This document shows positions 35,496-45,756 of a stretch of DNA of 60,702 bases, piece after piece. The notes beneath the pieces are model-generated. The model worked only from the letters and a program-made list of their open reading frames with translations. It was not told the origin of the DNA and searched no databases. Both the position numbers and the translations under genes were made by a program. The DNA lies in assembly GCA_014534425.1 (NCBI GenBank), contig JACVRN010000022.1, positions 1 through 60,702 of the forward strand, given 5' to 3'. The DNA comes from Pyrinomonadaceae bacterium (lineage in GTDB: Bacteria; Acidobacteriota; Blastocatellia; Pyrinomonadales; Pyrinomonadaceae). Numbering within the stretch: position 1 is the stretch's first letter; each line of letters opens with the position of its first letter.

Positions 35496-36758
35496 TCAAA
35501 AAATACTACTGAAACGATTACGAAATTTAGAAACAAAGTGCGTGAGCTTTCCGGCAGAGCCTCTTTTGCCCACTAAAGCGCGCATTTCGCTCATCTGCGA
35601 GCGTTGCGCGACCAGAGAAAGACCTGCGGCTGCCGCCCACGCGGGGCTTTGAATATCTTCAATCAGGCCACCGAAGCGGTCACGCTCTGGATAACCTACG
35701 CGAACAGGAGCGTCGAAGACCTGCTCTGCAATCTCCACCATGCCGTCGAGCAGCGCGCCGCCGCCCGTAATAACGACGCCGCTCGAAAGCTGTCGCTCCC
35801 AGCCCGATTCCTTAATTTCATCCGCGACGTGCATCAAGACCTCTTCGGCGCGAGGCTGAAGTATGTCGCAGAGAATCTGTCTTGAAAGTTGTCTGGGCGC
35901 GCGGCCTCCGACCGAAGGAACATCAACCAGCTCGCCCCGCGCGGCTTCACTCAAGCTCTGGCTCGAAGCGCAGCCGACCGCACGCTTAATCTTTTCCGCT
36001 TCGGGTATAGGCGTACGCAGTCCGAACGCTATGTCGTTCGTAAAATGCGAGCCGCCTAGAGCAAAGACAGCCGTGTGCTGAACAGCGCCGCGCTGGTAAA
36101 TGACAAGCCCTGTGGTCTCCGCGCCTATGTCCACGAGCGCCGCGCCAAACTCCTTGTCGTCTTCCGTCAAAGAGGCTTCCGCCGAAGCTAGTTGCTCAAG
36201 CACCATGTCGGCCACTATCAGCCCCGCGCGATTGACGGCGTTGATGGCGTTCTGCCGAGCGGTGACGGGGCTGGTGACAATGTGAACCTTGACGGCGAGG
36301 CGAGCGCCTATCATGCCAACGGGGTCGTTGATGCCGTCCTGGTCGTCAACTATGAACTCCTGCGGGAGCCGGTCTACGATTTCGCGTCCCGCAGGGAGTT
36401 GAATGGCGCAGGCCGAATCAATCGCGCGACGCACGTCGTCGGCTGTAATCTCTCGGTCGCGGCCAGAGACGGCGACAATCGCCTGGCCGTTAAAGCCCAT
36501 GATGTGCGAGCCTGCGAGGTTGATTGTGACCTCTTCGGCTTCAAGGCCGCTCATGCGCTCCGCATCTTCAACGGAGCGCTTGATGGCGTCTACGGCTGCT
36601 TCGGGGTTGACTATGACGCCCTTGCGAAGGCCGCGCGCTTCAGCCTCGCCTATGCCGACGATTTCTATGAGACCGTTATCGCCAGCTTCGCCGATGATAC
36701 ACGTCACCTTGCTTGTCCCTATGTCCAGGCCGACCGTGTGTTGCTGGCGCTTAGCCAT
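35496..36758 (-). CDS. ftsA: Cell division protein FtsA
   Basis: The 420-residue actin-like ATPase anchors FtsZ to the membrane. It has the phosphate-1 block [14 protein letters not shown], the SHS2/1C domain after about residue 85, the phosphate-2 block [14 protein letters not shown], and the adenosine-binding [14 protein letters not shown]. The C-terminus [10 protein letters not shown] is the amphipathic membrane-targeting helix. It lies between ftsQ and ftsZ, as in most dcw clusters. Confidence 0.97.
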   Translation of the reverse strand: MAKRQQHTVGLDIGTSKVTCIIGEAGDNGLIEIVGIGEAEARGLRKGVIVNPEAAVDAIKRSVEDAERMSGLEAEEVTINLAGSHIMGFNGQAIVAVSGRDREITADDVRRAIDSACAIQLPAGREIVDRLPQEFIVDDQDGINDPVGMIGARLAVKVHIVTSPVTARQNAINAVNRAGLIVADMVLEQLASAEASLTEDDKEFGAALVDIGAETTGLVIYQRGAVQHTAVFALGGSHFTNDIAFGLRTPIPEAEKIKRAVGCASSQSLSEAARGELVDVPSVGGRAPRQLSRQILCDILQPRAEEVLMHVADEIKESGWERQLSSGVVITGGGALLDGMVEIAEQVFDAPVRVGYPERDRFGGLIEDIQSPAWAAAAGLSLVAQRSQMSEMRALVGKRGSAGKLTHFVSKFRNRFSSIF

Positions 36759-36798
36759 TCAGTAAGCTCCTCTGCCTTAACGCTCAACTCGAAACGCA

Positions 36799-37953
36799 TC
36801 AGCCCACGCGACGCGGGCGACTCTGCCCCCTGGCGTTATCTGCGGCTCGTTCCTTTTTCTCTGCGTCTTTCTTGTCGCTCTTCTTCTTTTCATCGCGGCG
36901 CGCACGCGCACTGGTCTCTTCCGTCTTCTTCTTTCTCTCGGCTGCCGTGTCGCTCGCCGTAGCGCTTCGCGTACTCTTGTCTTCCCTTACCGCATCAGCT
37001 TCTGCTGAGTTAGAGCCTGCGCTTAAGTTAGGAGCGCTGGGGCTTCGGCCAAGCACTACGCTGTCGCCGCTCTTCATCCACCTTGAAGCGTCAATGTAGG
37101 TGATGTAGGGGCCAACGGGAGTTGCGCGGCTCTCGTCCAGCTTCATGAGCGCCCTTTGCAGTCGGTTGCCGAAGTTCTCGCGCCCGATTCGCACCTCTAT
37201 CTGTGAATCGTCGCCAGCAAGCTGCACGCGCACGTCTGTCAAATCAATCAGATTCACTTCGCTGACCCGCTCTGTCAGCCCGAGATTGCTCCATTCACCA
37301 AGCATCTCAAGATACTTCTCTACGCGAGCGCGATTCTCTTCGCGCGCAGCCGCAGTCCCGCTCTCATCCCAGCCGCGTATGAAGAAGGGCGGCATCTTGT
37401 CGTTGGACTGAAGCGCTCCGAGAGCGACCGCGTCGTCATCCACCCAGACGAGGCGGCCTTCCGAAGTGCGAACCACCGCGCGCTGCTCGCGCTCGACTAT
37501 TCGCACGCGCAGGCCGTCTGGTAGCACGCGAGAGACAATGGCGCGGCGCACCCAGGGAATTCTCTCAAGCTCGTGGCTGAGCGCGTCGAGGTCTGCGCGC
37601 CACACGCCCACGGGCTGAACCGCTCGACGCACGACCATTTTCACTTCATCCGGCGAGACGCGAGTCGTCCCGGCCACGTCGACCGAGCGCACCTGGAAGA
37701 AAGAGGCGGAGGCGGCGGCGCGATAGCCAGCAAAGACCAGCACGCCCGCTACGACGGCTAGCACAACTTTAGTTACGAGCGGCAGATAGCCGATAGCTTT
37801 TCTCAAGCCTGAATTCGAGCCACCGCCCCGCGCGGAAGCTTGACGGTTGCGCCGAGCAGGGCGCTGCACAACTTCGCCCGAGCGCGAGCGCGCACCTCCT
37901 CCTGCGCCCCCACTGCTTCTTCCGGCTCGCGGTGTCACAACCTGCTCCTTCAC
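36799..37953 (-). CDS. ftsQ: Cell division protein FtsQ
   Basis: The 384-residue protein has a basic cytoplasmic N-terminus (about 1-50), one membrane segment (VTKVVLAVVAGVLVFAGY), a POTRA domain (FFQVRSVDVAGTTRVSPDEV) and the FtsQ beta domain to about residue 310. The last 75 residues are an unusual Lys/Glu/Arg-rich tail, longer than in most FtsQ proteins. Its GTG start overlaps the murB stop by four bases. It links FtsB/FtsL to the divisome in model bacteria. Confidence 0.93.
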   Translation of the reverse strand: MKEQVVTPRAGRSSGGAGGGARSRSGEVVQRPARRNRQASARGGGSNSGLRKAIGYLPLVTKVVLAVVAGVLVFAGYRAAASASFFQVRSVDVAGTTRVSPDEVKMVVRRAVQPVGVWRADLDALSHELERIPWVRRAIVSRVLPDGLRVRIVEREQRAVVRTSEGRLVWVDDDAVALGALQSNDKMPPFFIRGWDESGTAAAREENRARVEKYLEMLGEWSNLGLTERVSEVNLIDLTDVRVQLAGDDSQIEVRIGRENFGNRLQRALMKLDESRATPVGPYITYIDASRWMKSGDSVVLGRSPSAPNLSAGSNSAEADAVREDKSTRSATASDTAAERKKKTEETSARARRDEKKKSDKKDAEKKERAADNARGQSRPRRVG

Positions 37954-38969
37954 TCGCTCTCCTTAGAGTCTAGAGAGTCAACTAGATTTTCTTTTCTCTC
38001 CAGACTCTCCAGACTGTTGTTCTCTTCTGCGCTCCAAAGCTCGACTTCGTATTCGAGTTCGATTCCGTGCTCGCGCCTGACGCGCTCTCTAATCTCTTCG
38101 GCCAGGGCGAGCGCGTCCGATGCTTTGGCGTCTTCGCCTTCTGTGACGATGAAGTTGGCGTGAATGGGAGAGACCAGCGCGCCGCCGCGACGTGTGCCCT
38201 TCATGCCCATCTCGTCAATCATCTTTCCCGTCCCGACTTTGCTTCCCGGAGGATTCTTGAAGAAGCAGCCGGCGCTTCGCGCGCCGTGCGGCTGCGTGGC
38301 GAGCCGCTTCTGCTTTGCCTCTTCCATGCGCGCCTTTATCTTTTCCGGCTCGTCCCTGTGAAGACGAAGCGTCGCGCCCAAAAGCAACTCGCCTTCACGA
38401 AAGGAGGTGTGACGGTAATTCCACTCGACCTCGCTTCCGGGAACTTCGACCACACGACCTTGGCGCGCGACGCGCACGCTCTCCGTCACAGTCCCAATCT
38501 CGTGGCCGTACGCTCCGGCGTTCATCCAGAGCGCGCCGCCGACCGTACCGGGAATGCCTCCCAGTCCCTCAATGCCTGAAAGCCCCTGACGTGCGGCATC
38601 GACGCACAGGCGCGGCAGGCTGTAGCCAGCGCTTATGCTCACGCGCTCGCCATCGAAACGCGCCTCGCCCTTCAAATCCCTGAGGCTCAGGATGACATAG
38701 TGATGCTCCCTGTCGTCCGCCAGAACGTTGCTGCCTGAGCCTAGAGCGCGCCACGCAATGTTAGCCTTCTCCAACTCGTAAACGAGCTCCGCAGCCGCAG
38801 TTTCCGTCTCCGGCGAGATAACCCAGTCAATCGCACCGCCGACTCGCAGCGAGGTCAACTCCGCAAAGCGCCTTCCGCGTTCGGCACGCACGCCCAGCCG
38901 CGACGCTATCTCTTCAATAAGCGCGTCCCGCTTTGCGAAATCAGGTTTTGTCTCCACCTTGGTTGCCAT
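37950..38969 (-). CDS. murB: UDP-N-acetylenolpyruvoylglucosamine reductase
   Basis: The 339-residue FAD enzyme reduces UDP-GlcNAc-enolpyruvate in peptidoglycan precursor synthesis. Visible blocks are LGSGSNVL, GLSGIEGLGGIPGTVGGALWMNAGAYG, YRHTSF, and AGCFFKNP near residue 230. The final 25 residues (after ELWSAEE) are not conserved and are encoded by a GAGTCTAGA-type repeat array, so the element has been fused to the reading frame. The stop overlaps the ftsQ start. Confidence 0.96.
   Translation of the reverse strand: MATKVETKPDFAKRDALIEEIASRLGVRAERGRRFAELTSLRVGGAIDWVISPETETAAAELVYELEKANIAWRALGSGSNVLADDREHHYVILSLRDLKGEARFDGERVSISAGYSLPRLCVDAARQGLSGIEGLGGIPGTVGGALWMNAGAYGHEIGTVTESVRVARQGRVVEVPGSEVEWNYRHTSFREGELLLGATLRLHRDEPEKIKARMEEAKQKRLATQPHGARSAGCFFKNPPGSKVGTGKMIDEMGMKGTRRGGALVSPIHANFIVTEGEDAKASDALALAEEIRERVRREHGIELEYEVELWSAEENNSLESLERKENLVDSLDSKESE
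37966..38016. repeat. Inverted nonamer hairpin, GAGTCTAGA type, inside the 3' end of murB
   Basis: The left arm reads GAGTCTAGAGAGTC and the right arm CTCTCCAGACTCTCCAGACTG. The centre is AACTAGATTTTCTTTT. Unit and centre match the elements at 7769 and 56436. It is translated as part of MurB (residues near SLESLERKE and VDSLDSKE). Confidence 0.8.
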
Positions 38970-38987
38970 AAAACTTCAAACTCTCTT

Positions 38988-40391
38988 TCAGGAAGCGCTC
39001 GCCTCCTGCTCTCGCCCGCGCAGGAGCGCGAGCAATTTCTCTCCGACTTTATAAACGGGGCCAGCGCCGAGCGTAATCACCAAGTCGCCCGCGCGCACCC
39101 TCTCGCGTAAAGCTTCTGCGGAAGAATCCAGCGCGCCTATGTAATGCGCGTTCTTATGGCCGTAGCGCTTGACGGCTTCCGTCAGGGCCTCGCTCGTCAC
39201 GCCGTCGATAGGGTCTTCGCTCGCGGCGTAGATGTCTGCGACGAAGAGCGCGTCGGCGTTATTGAAAGAGCGCGCGAACTCTTCCATCTGGTCGCGCGTG
39301 CGCGTGAAGCGATGCGGCTGAAAGAGCACGACGATGCGGCGTCCCGCCGAGCCAATCTTCGCCGCCGCGAGCGTTGCTTTTATCTCCGTAGGGTGATGGC
39401 CGTAATCGTCGACCACAATCACGCCCTGCGCCTCGCCCCTGAACTGAAAACGTCTGTCCGCGTTAGTGAAATTCCCTAGCCCCTCGGCAATCCTCTCAAA
39501 GGGAACTTCCAACTCGAAGCCCACGGCGATGGCTGCCAGCGAGTTGTAAATGTTGTGAAGACCCGGCACGCGCAAAGTTATGTCTCCGACAGCATCGTTC
39601 CCGCGCCACACGCTGTAGGTCGAGCCGAAGCCTTGATCGAATTTGATGTTGTGCGCTGAAACATCCGCCTGCGCGCTCAAGCCGTAAGTGATGCGCCGCC
39701 GCTTGACGTGCGGGATGACCGCCTGCACCTGCGGGTCGTCAAGACAAAGGACAGCCGCGCCGTAGAACGGAACCTTGTTAACGAAACTGGTGAAGCACTC
39801 GCGCACGTCGTCCATGTCCTTGTAATAATCCATGTGCTCGCGGTCAATGTTGGTGACCACAGCGATTGAAGGCGTGAGCATCAGGAACGAGCGGTCGCTT
39901 TCGTCCGCCTCCACCACCATCAAATCGCTCTTGCCCAGGCGAGCGTTCGAGCCGAAAGCCCCTACGACTCCGCCGACCACAATCGTAGGGTCAAGCTCGG
40001 CGCGCCCCAACACGGTCGCCACCATAGAGGTCGTAGTCGTCTTCCCGTGCGAGCCTGCGACCGCCACCGAATAAGGCTTCAGCCGCATCAACTCCGCCAG
40101 CATCTCCGCGCGCGGAATCACCGGAATAGAGTTGCGTCGAGCCTCTACAATCTCCGGGTTGTCGTCACGCACGGCGGTCGAGCGAACGACTACGTGCGCG
40201 TCGCCCACGTTCTCTGCCCTGTGCCCCTCGCTGAACTCAACGCCTAACGTCTCAAGCCTGCGCGTCACATCCGAACCCTTCAAATCCGACCCCGACACAC
40301 GAAAGCCCAGATTGACCAGCACCTCCGCGATGCCGCTCATACCTATGCCGCCGATGCCGACGAAGTGTATATGTTGAATGTGACGAAACAT
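38988..40391 (-). CDS. murC: UDP-N-acetylmuramate-L-alanine ligase
   Basis: The 467-residue ligase adds L-Ala to UDP-MurNAc. It has the N-terminal dinucleotide-like block [17 protein letters not shown], the ATP loop [12 protein letters not shown], the metal-binding EADESD region and the C-terminal block [16 protein letters not shown]. Order and length are standard. murB follows after 18 bases. Confidence 0.97.
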   Translation of the reverse strand: MFRHIQHIHFVGIGGIGMSGIAEVLVNLGFRVSGSDLKGSDVTRRLETLGVEFSEGHRAENVGDAHVVVRSTAVRDDNPEIVEARRNSIPVIPRAEMLAELMRLKPYSVAVAGSHGKTTTTSMVATVLGRAELDPTIVVGGVVGAFGSNARLGKSDLMVVEADESDRSFLMLTPSIAVVTNIDREHMDYYKDMDDVRECFTSFVNKVPFYGAAVLCLDDPQVQAVIPHVKRRRITYGLSAQADVSAHNIKFDQGFGSTYSVWRGNDAVGDITLRVPGLHNIYNSLAAIAVGFELEVPFERIAEGLGNFTNADRRFQFRGEAQGVIVVDDYGHHPTEIKATLAAAKIGSAGRRIVVLFQPHRFTRTRDQMEEFARSFNNADALFVADIYAASEDPIDGVTSEALTEAVKRYGHKNAHYIGALDSSAEALRERVRAGDLVITLGAGPVYKVGEKLLALLRGREQEASAS

Positions 40392-40395
40392 AAAT

Positions 40396-40474
40396 TAGCT
40401 TTCAGCTATCAGCAATCAGCGAGACAGTCAGTTCTTTTTCTTAGCTGACTGCTGATTGCTGACTGCTATTAGCT
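40396..40474. repeat. Inverted tandem-heptamer hairpin, NATCAGC type
   Basis: The left arm reads TTTCAGC, TATCAGC, AATCAGC. The right arm reads TGACTGC, TGATTGC, TGACTGC, TATTAGC. The centre is GAGACAGTCAGTTCTTTTTC. The right arm encodes the last residues of MurG (SSQQSAVS) and its stop. The unit is the same as in the S23-carrying element at 11561. Confidence 0.88.
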
Positions 40475-41550
40475 TTCCCGATTAGCTTCTCCATCAAATC
40501 CACCGTCATCTGCGCTGCGTCGCCGCGTGCGAGATTGCGTATGGCTTCTTCCATCCTGGTTATGGCTTCCGGCTCCTGTACGAGCGCGGAGATTTCTTTC
40601 GCAAGGCGCTCGGCTGAAAGCTCCTGTTGCAGAATCATGCGGGCTGCGCCTGCTGATTGGAGCGCTTCTGCGTTCTTGCGCTGGTGGTCGTCCGCCGCGA
40701 AGGGGAACGGAATCATGATGGCAGCTTTTCCGGCTGCGATTAGCTCGGCGCTCGTAGTTGCGCCCGCGCGGCAGATAATCAAATCCGTGTCCGCGAACTC
40801 CGCCACCATGTCGTCAATGTAGCGCCGCACATCCGAGCGCTCGCCCCATCCGGCGTCGACGTAAGCGCGACGCACGCGCTCGAAATCCTGTTCGCCCGTC
40901 TGGTGCGTGACAAAGAGTGTGTCGCGCACAGATTGAAGATACTGAAGCGCCCCCGTCATAGCGTCATTGATGGCGCGTGCGCCCTGGGAGCCGCCGAAGA
41001 CCAAGAGCGAAAAACGCGCAGTGTCTCGCGTCTTGGGCGGAATGTCAAAGAACTCGCGCCGGACGGGATTTCCCGTCACGACTCCCTTGCCGCGAAAGTA
41101 GCGCAGCGACTCTTCGAAAGAGACCGCCGCTCTATCCACGAAGCGCGCCAGCACCCGATTCGTCCAGCCCGGCAGCGCGTTCGATTCCATCACAAGCGTC
41201 GGAACGCGCAAGAGCGCTGCCATCAAAAGAACAGGCCCGGAGACGTAGCCGCCTGCGCCTATGACTATGTCGGGCTTGAACTCGCGTATCAGGCGGCGCG
41301 CTGCGAGGAAACTCTTCGGCAGTATGAGAAGCCCGCGCACGCGCGCTCCCAATCCAACATTCTTTAGCCCCGCGCTTTCAATGAGCGAAAGTTCAAAACC
41401 CGCCTGCGGCACCAATCTGTTTTCAAGCCCGCGAGCGGTTCCCACGAATCGAACTTCGGAACCGGCGTCGCGCCGCATCACCTCACGCGCTACGGCGATG
41501 CCAGGATAGATGTGCCCGCCCGTTCCTCCTGCGGCAATTAGGACACGCAT
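40441..41550 (-). CDS. murG: Undecaprenyl-PP-MurNAc-pentapeptide GlcNAc transferase
   Basis: This GT28 enzyme makes lipid II at the inner face of the membrane. The N-terminal block LIAAGGTGGHIYPGIAVA, the middle VFGGSQGARAIN, and the UDP-GlcNAc site ICRAGATTSAELIAAGKA are all present. I prefer the ATG at 41550, five bases after the ftsW stop; a TTG at 41562 is also open. The last residues (NSSQQSAVS) come from the heptamer array. Confidence 0.96.
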   Translation of the reverse strand: MRVLIAAGGTGGHIYPGIAVAREVMRRDAGSEVRFVGTARGLENRLVPQAGFELSLIESAGLKNVGLGARVRGLLILPKSFLAARRLIREFKPDIVIGAGGYVSGPVLLMAALLRVPTLVMESNALPGWTNRVLARFVDRAAVSFEESLRYFRGKGVVTGNPVRREFFDIPPKTRDTARFSLLVFGGSQGARAINDAMTGALQYLQSVRDTLFVTHQTGEQDFERVRRAYVDAGWGERSDVRRYIDDMVAEFADTDLIICRAGATTSAELIAAGKAAIMIPFPFAADDHQRKNAEALQSAGAARMILQQELSAERLAKEISALVQEPEAITRMEEAIRNLARGDAAQMTVDLMEKLIGKANSSQQSAVS

Positions 41551-41554
41551 CGCT

Positions 41555-42769
41555 TTATCCAAAGAACATCGTCAAAGGCACGCGAAGCATTCTCTGCAAC
41601 TTCACGGCGCTCGCACGCGGCCCGCCACTTCTTTTCTCTTCACTGCTGCGTCCTCCTAACCCGCCATCGTTTGTCGTCGTGCCTGCATACTGCGAGATAT
41701 TCAGGAGTATGCCGACCGAGACGAGCGTGGGCACAAGGCTTGAGCCGCCGTAAGAGATGAACGGCAGAGGGATGCCCTTCGTAGGCACTAGCGACAGCAC
41801 GACGCTGATGTTAAAGAAGGCTTGCACGACTATGGCCGTCACTAGCCCCAAGCCTAAAAGCATGCCGAAGCGGTCGGGCGCACCCAGGGCCGCCCGAAGC
41901 CCGCGCCAAAGGAAGATGCCAAAGACCAGCAAGATTGCGAGCGCTCCTAAAAGGCCAAGCTCTTCGCCTATGACCGCGAAGATGAAATCCGAATGCGCGA
42001 ACGGCAGAAAGAACATCTTCTGTCTTCCTTGCGCGAACCCAAGGCCGTTGACTCCGCCTGAGCCGACGGCAATCAAAGACTGCACCACCTGAAATCCGCT
42101 ATCCTGCGGATCAGACCAGGGGTCTAGGAAAGTAATCATGCGCCGCATGCGCCAGGGCACGAAAATCAGCATCATGACGATGCCCACGAACGCAGGGGCC
42201 GCAGCCATCCCAAGATGCAGGAGCCTTGTGCCAGCCGTATAGCACATGACCACGCAGACGACCGCGAGCATCATGGCCGTTCCCAAATCCGGCTCGGCAA
42301 CTACGAGCAGCGCGAGCGCTCCCGTCACAGCCATCGCGGGAACGAACGTGCGCCAAAAAGAGCCTTCTTCGCCCGCTCGCTTTTCGAGGAAGTAAGCCAG
42401 GAAGATTGCGAGCGCGAGTTTCGACAACTCCGAAGGCTGAATGGAAAAGCCCGCGAGCCTTATCCAGCGATGCGCGCCGTTGATGCGCGGGAAAGCGAAC
42501 ACGGCCAGCAGCATCAACACCGTCATGACTAACAGCGCGTACACAATCTTTCTGTTTCGCAGGCGCTGGTAATCGAAGTGCATCGCAAAAATCATGGCCG
42601 CAAAGCCTATGACAGTCCAGACGGCCTGCTTGATGAAGTAGTAATAAGGGTTGCCGTTCTCCTGATAAGCCATCACGGAGGACGCGCTGTAGACCATGAC
42701 GACGCCAAAGAGCGCCAGCCCTGAGGCCGCCGCAAACAACCATCTATCCGCCTGTAGCTTTCGTGCCAT
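41555..42769 (-). CDS. ftsW: SEDS-family glycosyltransferase FtsW
   Basis: The 404-residue membrane protein has about ten hydrophobic segments and the SEDS blocks GAHRWIRLAGFSIQPSELSKLAL, FLPFAHSDFIFAVIGEELG and PLPFISYGGSSL. FtsW polymerises lipid II at the septum together with its partner FtsI, which is encoded in the same cluster. The C-terminal 50 residues are a polar cytoplasmic tail. Confidence 0.96.
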   Translation of the reverse strand: MARKLQADRWLFAAASGLALFGVVMVYSASSVMAYQENGNPYYYFIKQAVWTVIGFAAMIFAMHFDYQRLRNRKIVYALLVMTVLMLLAVFAFPRINGAHRWIRLAGFSIQPSELSKLALAIFLAYFLEKRAGEEGSFWRTFVPAMAVTGALALLVVAEPDLGTAMMLAVVCVVMCYTAGTRLLHLGMAAAPAFVGIVMMLIFVPWRMRRMITFLDPWSDPQDSGFQVVQSLIAVGSGGVNGLGFAQGRQKMFFLPFAHSDFIFAVIGEELGLLGALAILLVFGIFLWRGLRAALGAPDRFGMLLGLGLVTAIVVQAFFNISVVLSLVPTKGIPLPFISYGGSSLVPTLVSVGILLNISQYAGTTTNDGGLGGRSSEEKRSGGPRASAVKLQRMLRVPLTMFFG

Positions 42770-42773
42770 AAAA

Positions 42774-42848
42774 AGCTTTCAGCCGTCAGCCGTCAGCCGT
42801 CAGCTTTTGAGTCCCCGGCTCGTCGCTGACTGCTGATTGCTGAAGGCT
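42774..42848. repeat. Inverted tandem-heptamer hairpin, CGTCAGC type
   Basis: The left arm reads TTTCAGC then CGTCAGC three times. The right arm reads TGACTGC, TGATTGC, TGAAGGC. The centre is TTTTGAGTCCCCGGCTCGTC. The whole element is translated as the C-terminus of MurD (SLQQSAVS and beyond). Confidence 0.85.
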
Positions 42849-44195
42849 CTTGACTTCTTGCTTAAAGACCTCGCCCCTGTGCTCGAAGGATTTGAACATG
42901 TCGAAGCTGGCGCAGGCAGGGGCCAGAAGCACCGAATCCTTCGGCTCCGCCGATTGAAATGCGCGGCGCACAGCGTCCTTCATGTCCGTGGCTCTCTCCG
43001 TCGGAGCGTGCGCTTGAAGCTCTCGCTCAATGGTGTCTGCGTCCTCTCCGATTAAGATGAGCTTGCGCGCATGCTCGCGTATAAGCTCTGCGAGCGGAGC
43101 GTACGGCGCTTGTTTGCCGCGCCCGCCCAAGATTAAAACTATCTTGCCTTCATCTTCCGAAAGAGCTTCCAATGCTTTGAGCGTCGCGTCCACGCTCGTA
43201 GCCTTTGAGTCGTTGTAGAAGGTCACACCATCTATTTCGGCCACGCGCTCCATGCGATGCTCTACGGGGCGGAAAGCCCTGACCGTCTCGCGCATGGACT
43301 CTACGGATGCGCCGCAAGACAGCCCCGCGCTCAAAGCCGCCAGCACGTTCTCCACGTTATGAAGCCCGCGCAGTTGCACACGGTCGCGGCGCATTAAAAC
43401 CCGCTCGCCTTCGCGTGTGCGCGAAACCAACTCACGCCCGCGCAGGAAAAGTCCTTCTTCCAACTCGCGCCTTGTGCTGAAGAGCGAGACGTGCGCTCTT
43501 AGCCCTGCGGCCCAGCTTGAGACTATTTCATCATCGGCGTTGAGCACGGCCACGTCTCCGGCGGTCTGGTTGCGAAAGATGCGGTGCTTGGCCGCAGCGT
43601 AATCCGTCACGGTCTCGTACCTGTCCATGTGGTTCGGCGTCACGTTCAGGCAAAGCGCAACCTGCGGGTGAAACTCTGCAATCGTCTCAAGCTGAAAGCT
43701 TGAGACCTCTACGACCGTCCATCCGTCTTCCACAGAATTTTCAACGAGCGAGATGAGCGGCGTGCCTATGTTGCCGCCGACCTGCGTTTTGAACCCTGCG
43801 TCCTTCAAAATCTCTCCGATGAGAGTCGTCGTAGTGGTCTTGCCGTTCGTGCCTGTGATGGCGACCATTCGACCGCGAAGAAAGCGCGACGCAAGCTCTA
43901 CTTCGCCTATGACCTCCGCGCCCGCGCGCTCGGCATAGCGGACGGGGATGCTTTTCGTAGGCACGCCCGGACTGATGACAACAAGCTCAATCTGGTCGAG
44001 CAGCCAAGAGGGAACGTCGCCGCCAATCAAACCTACGCCCTGTTCTTTCAGTGCGCGTGCCTCTGCGCTCCACTCTTCTACGGGCTTGCGGTCGTTGAGG
44101 GCCACGGTTGCGCCGCGCTCATGAAGGAAACGCGCGCAAGCCGTGCCGCTTCGCGCTGCGCCCATGATTAAGACTTTCTTGCCTGAGACTTCCAA
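42786..44195 (-). CDS. murD: UDP-N-acetylmuramoylalanine-D-glutamate ligase
   Basis: The 469-residue ligase adds D-Glu. The N-terminal block KVLIMGAARSGTACARFL, the ATP loop ITGTNGKTTTTTL, FYNDSKATSVDATLKAL and the C-terminal LLAPACASFDMFKSFEHRG are intact. The last 25 residues are encoded by the heptamer element and are not part of the normal fold. Confidence 0.97.
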   Translation of the reverse strand: MEVSGKKVLIMGAARSGTACARFLHERGATVALNDRKPVEEWSAEARALKEQGVGLIGGDVPSWLLDQIELVVISPGVPTKSIPVRYAERAGAEVIGEVELASRFLRGRMVAITGTNGKTTTTTLIGEILKDAGFKTQVGGNIGTPLISLVENSVEDGWTVVEVSSFQLETIAEFHPQVALCLNVTPNHMDRYETVTDYAAAKHRIFRNQTAGDVAVLNADDEIVSSWAAGLRAHVSLFSTRRELEEGLFLRGRELVSRTREGERVLMRRDRVQLRGLHNVENVLAALSAGLSCGASVESMRETVRAFRPVEHRMERVAEIDGVTFYNDSKATSVDATLKALEALSEDEGKIVLILGGRGKQAPYAPLAELIREHARKLILIGEDADTIERELQAHAPTERATDMKDAVRRAFQSAEPKDSVLLAPACASFDMFKSFEHRGEVFKQEVKSLQQSAVSDEPGTQKLTADG

Positions 44196-44237
44196 GAGCG
44201 ATTTCTGTACCGAACTTCAGCCCGAAAAACTTTTCCC

Positions 44238-45734
44238 TTAGCGCAGCTTGAGCGTCGAGAGGCTCAAGAGCGCGAACAGTATTGCCAGAATCAGAAAGCG
44301 AAAGACGACCTTGGACTCCCGCCAACCCTGTAGCTCGAAGTGATGATGAAGCGGTGACATCTTGAAGATGCGGCGTCCGGTCATCTTAAAAGACGCGACC
44401 TGCAACATCACCGAAAGCGCCTCTATGACGAAGACGCCTCCGACCATCAAGAGCATGAACTCCTGCTTCGTCAAGACGGCGATTGTCCCAATGGCCCCGC
44501 CTATGGCAAGACTTCCCACGTCGCCCATGAAGACTTCGGCAGGCGGCGCGTTGTACCACAGGAACCCTAGACTTGCTCCGGCCATAGCGCCGCAGAAGAC
44601 CGTCAACTCCGCAGCTTCGGGTCGCCAGCTTAAATCCAGATACCTTGCCCAGCGCGCGTCACTTATTAAATAGGTGAAGGCAGTCAGCGCTGCGGTCGCT
44701 ATGAAGGTGATGCTGATTGCCAAACCGTCCAGCCCGTCCGTCAGGTTCACTGCGTTCGACGAACCGAGGAGCACTATGATGACGAGCGCGAGATAAACAA
44801 TCGGCCCGACGTAAGTGATGTTCGAGGTCGCCGTCGCCTTGAAGAAGGGGATGCTGACGTTCCAGGAGTATTTCTGATTCTTGGCTATCTCTTCCGGGTA
44901 AGCCTCTTCAAGAAGGGCGCGGTTCAGCCGCACTAGATTCTCGCCCTGCGGATTCTGCCCAATCAGCTTACGGGTATCGTCCGACAACTTCACGCGCTCG
45001 AAGCGCTGCTGGTCGTAGAGCGATGCGCCGCTACGAATGATGCGGTTCAATTCATCTGTCAAAGACCTCTGCACGGCCTCCGGCGGAAGGCTCGTGCCGT
45101 CGTACTCCGTAATCTCCTGCTGAAGCGCGTAGCTCAATTGAGGGCGCAGGTACTGTGAAAGCGGGTCGCGCTGCTCCTGAAGCCTGAGCATCAACCTGGC
45201 GGGGTCTTTCAAATCGCCCACGCGCAGGAGCGGCGTAGGCGTCGAAAAGGTCGTCGAAAGATAGAGCGCGAGCCACACGCCCAAGGCTATCAGAAGCTGA
45301 AAGATGAGCTTCTTTCTGCCCGTCAGTCCGAGGCTTCGCTTCTTAGCCATCTTCGCGTAATCGTCTGCAAAGCCTATGGCCGCGAATCCTGCTGTCGCCA
45401 GAAGCGCAATCCAGATGTAAAGGTTCGTGAGCTTGGCCCAGAGCAGCGAAGAGATGATGACCGAAGCTATAATCAACACGCCGCCCATCGTCGGCGTGCC
45501 GCGCTTTGCCATGTGCGCCTGCGGCCCTTCCTCACGAATCTGCTGCCCTACGTTCCAGTTCCTCAGAGCCTCTATCACGCGGCGGCCAAAAAAGAGCGTG
45601 ATGAGAAGGGCCGTGATGGCGGCGTACGTCGTGCGGAACGTCACGTACTGAAAAACGTTCAGCGCCTTGACGATGTACGACTCCCCGTCCTTCAGTTGGT
45701 TATAGAGCAGTTCGTAGAAGATGTAATAGACCAT
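44238..45734 (-). CDS. mraY: Phospho-MurNAc-pentapeptide transferase with a large periplasmic insertion
   Basis: MraY attaches the MurNAc-pentapeptide to undecaprenyl phosphate. The protein has 498 residues, about 130 more than usual. Standard blocks are present: [32 protein letters not shown], and [11 protein letters not shown] near the C-terminus. The extra sequence lies at about residues 165-292, between the membrane segment ending LALYLSTTF and the block [10 protein letters not shown]. It is charged and helical, and in MraY topology faces the periplasm. Its role is unknown; the active-site residues are unaffected. Confidence 0.95.
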   Translation of the reverse strand: MVYYIFYELLYNQLKDGESYIVKALNVFQYVTFRTTYAAITALLITLFFGRRVIEALRNWNVGQQIREEGPQAHMAKRGTPTMGGVLIIASVIISSLLWAKLTNLYIWIALLATAGFAAIGFADDYAKMAKKRSLGLTGRKKLIFQLLIALGVWLALYLSTTFSTPTPLLRVGDLKDPARLMLRLQEQRDPLSQYLRPQLSYALQQEITEYDGTSLPPEAVQRSLTDELNRIIRSGASLYDQQRFERVKLSDDTRKLIGQNPQGENLVRLNRALLEEAYPEEIAKNQKYSWNVSIPFFKATATSNITYVGPIVYLALVIIVLLGSSNAVNLTDGLDGLAISITFIATAALTAFTYLISDARWARYLDLSWRPEAAELTVFCGAMAGASLGFLWYNAPPAEVFMGDVGSLAIGGAIGTIAVLTKQEFMLLMVGGVFVIEALSVMLQVASFKMTGRRIFKMSPLHHHFELQGWRESKVVFRFLILAILFALLSLSTLKLR

Positions 45735-45756
45735 CTCGTTTCAGCCGCTTCCCGGT

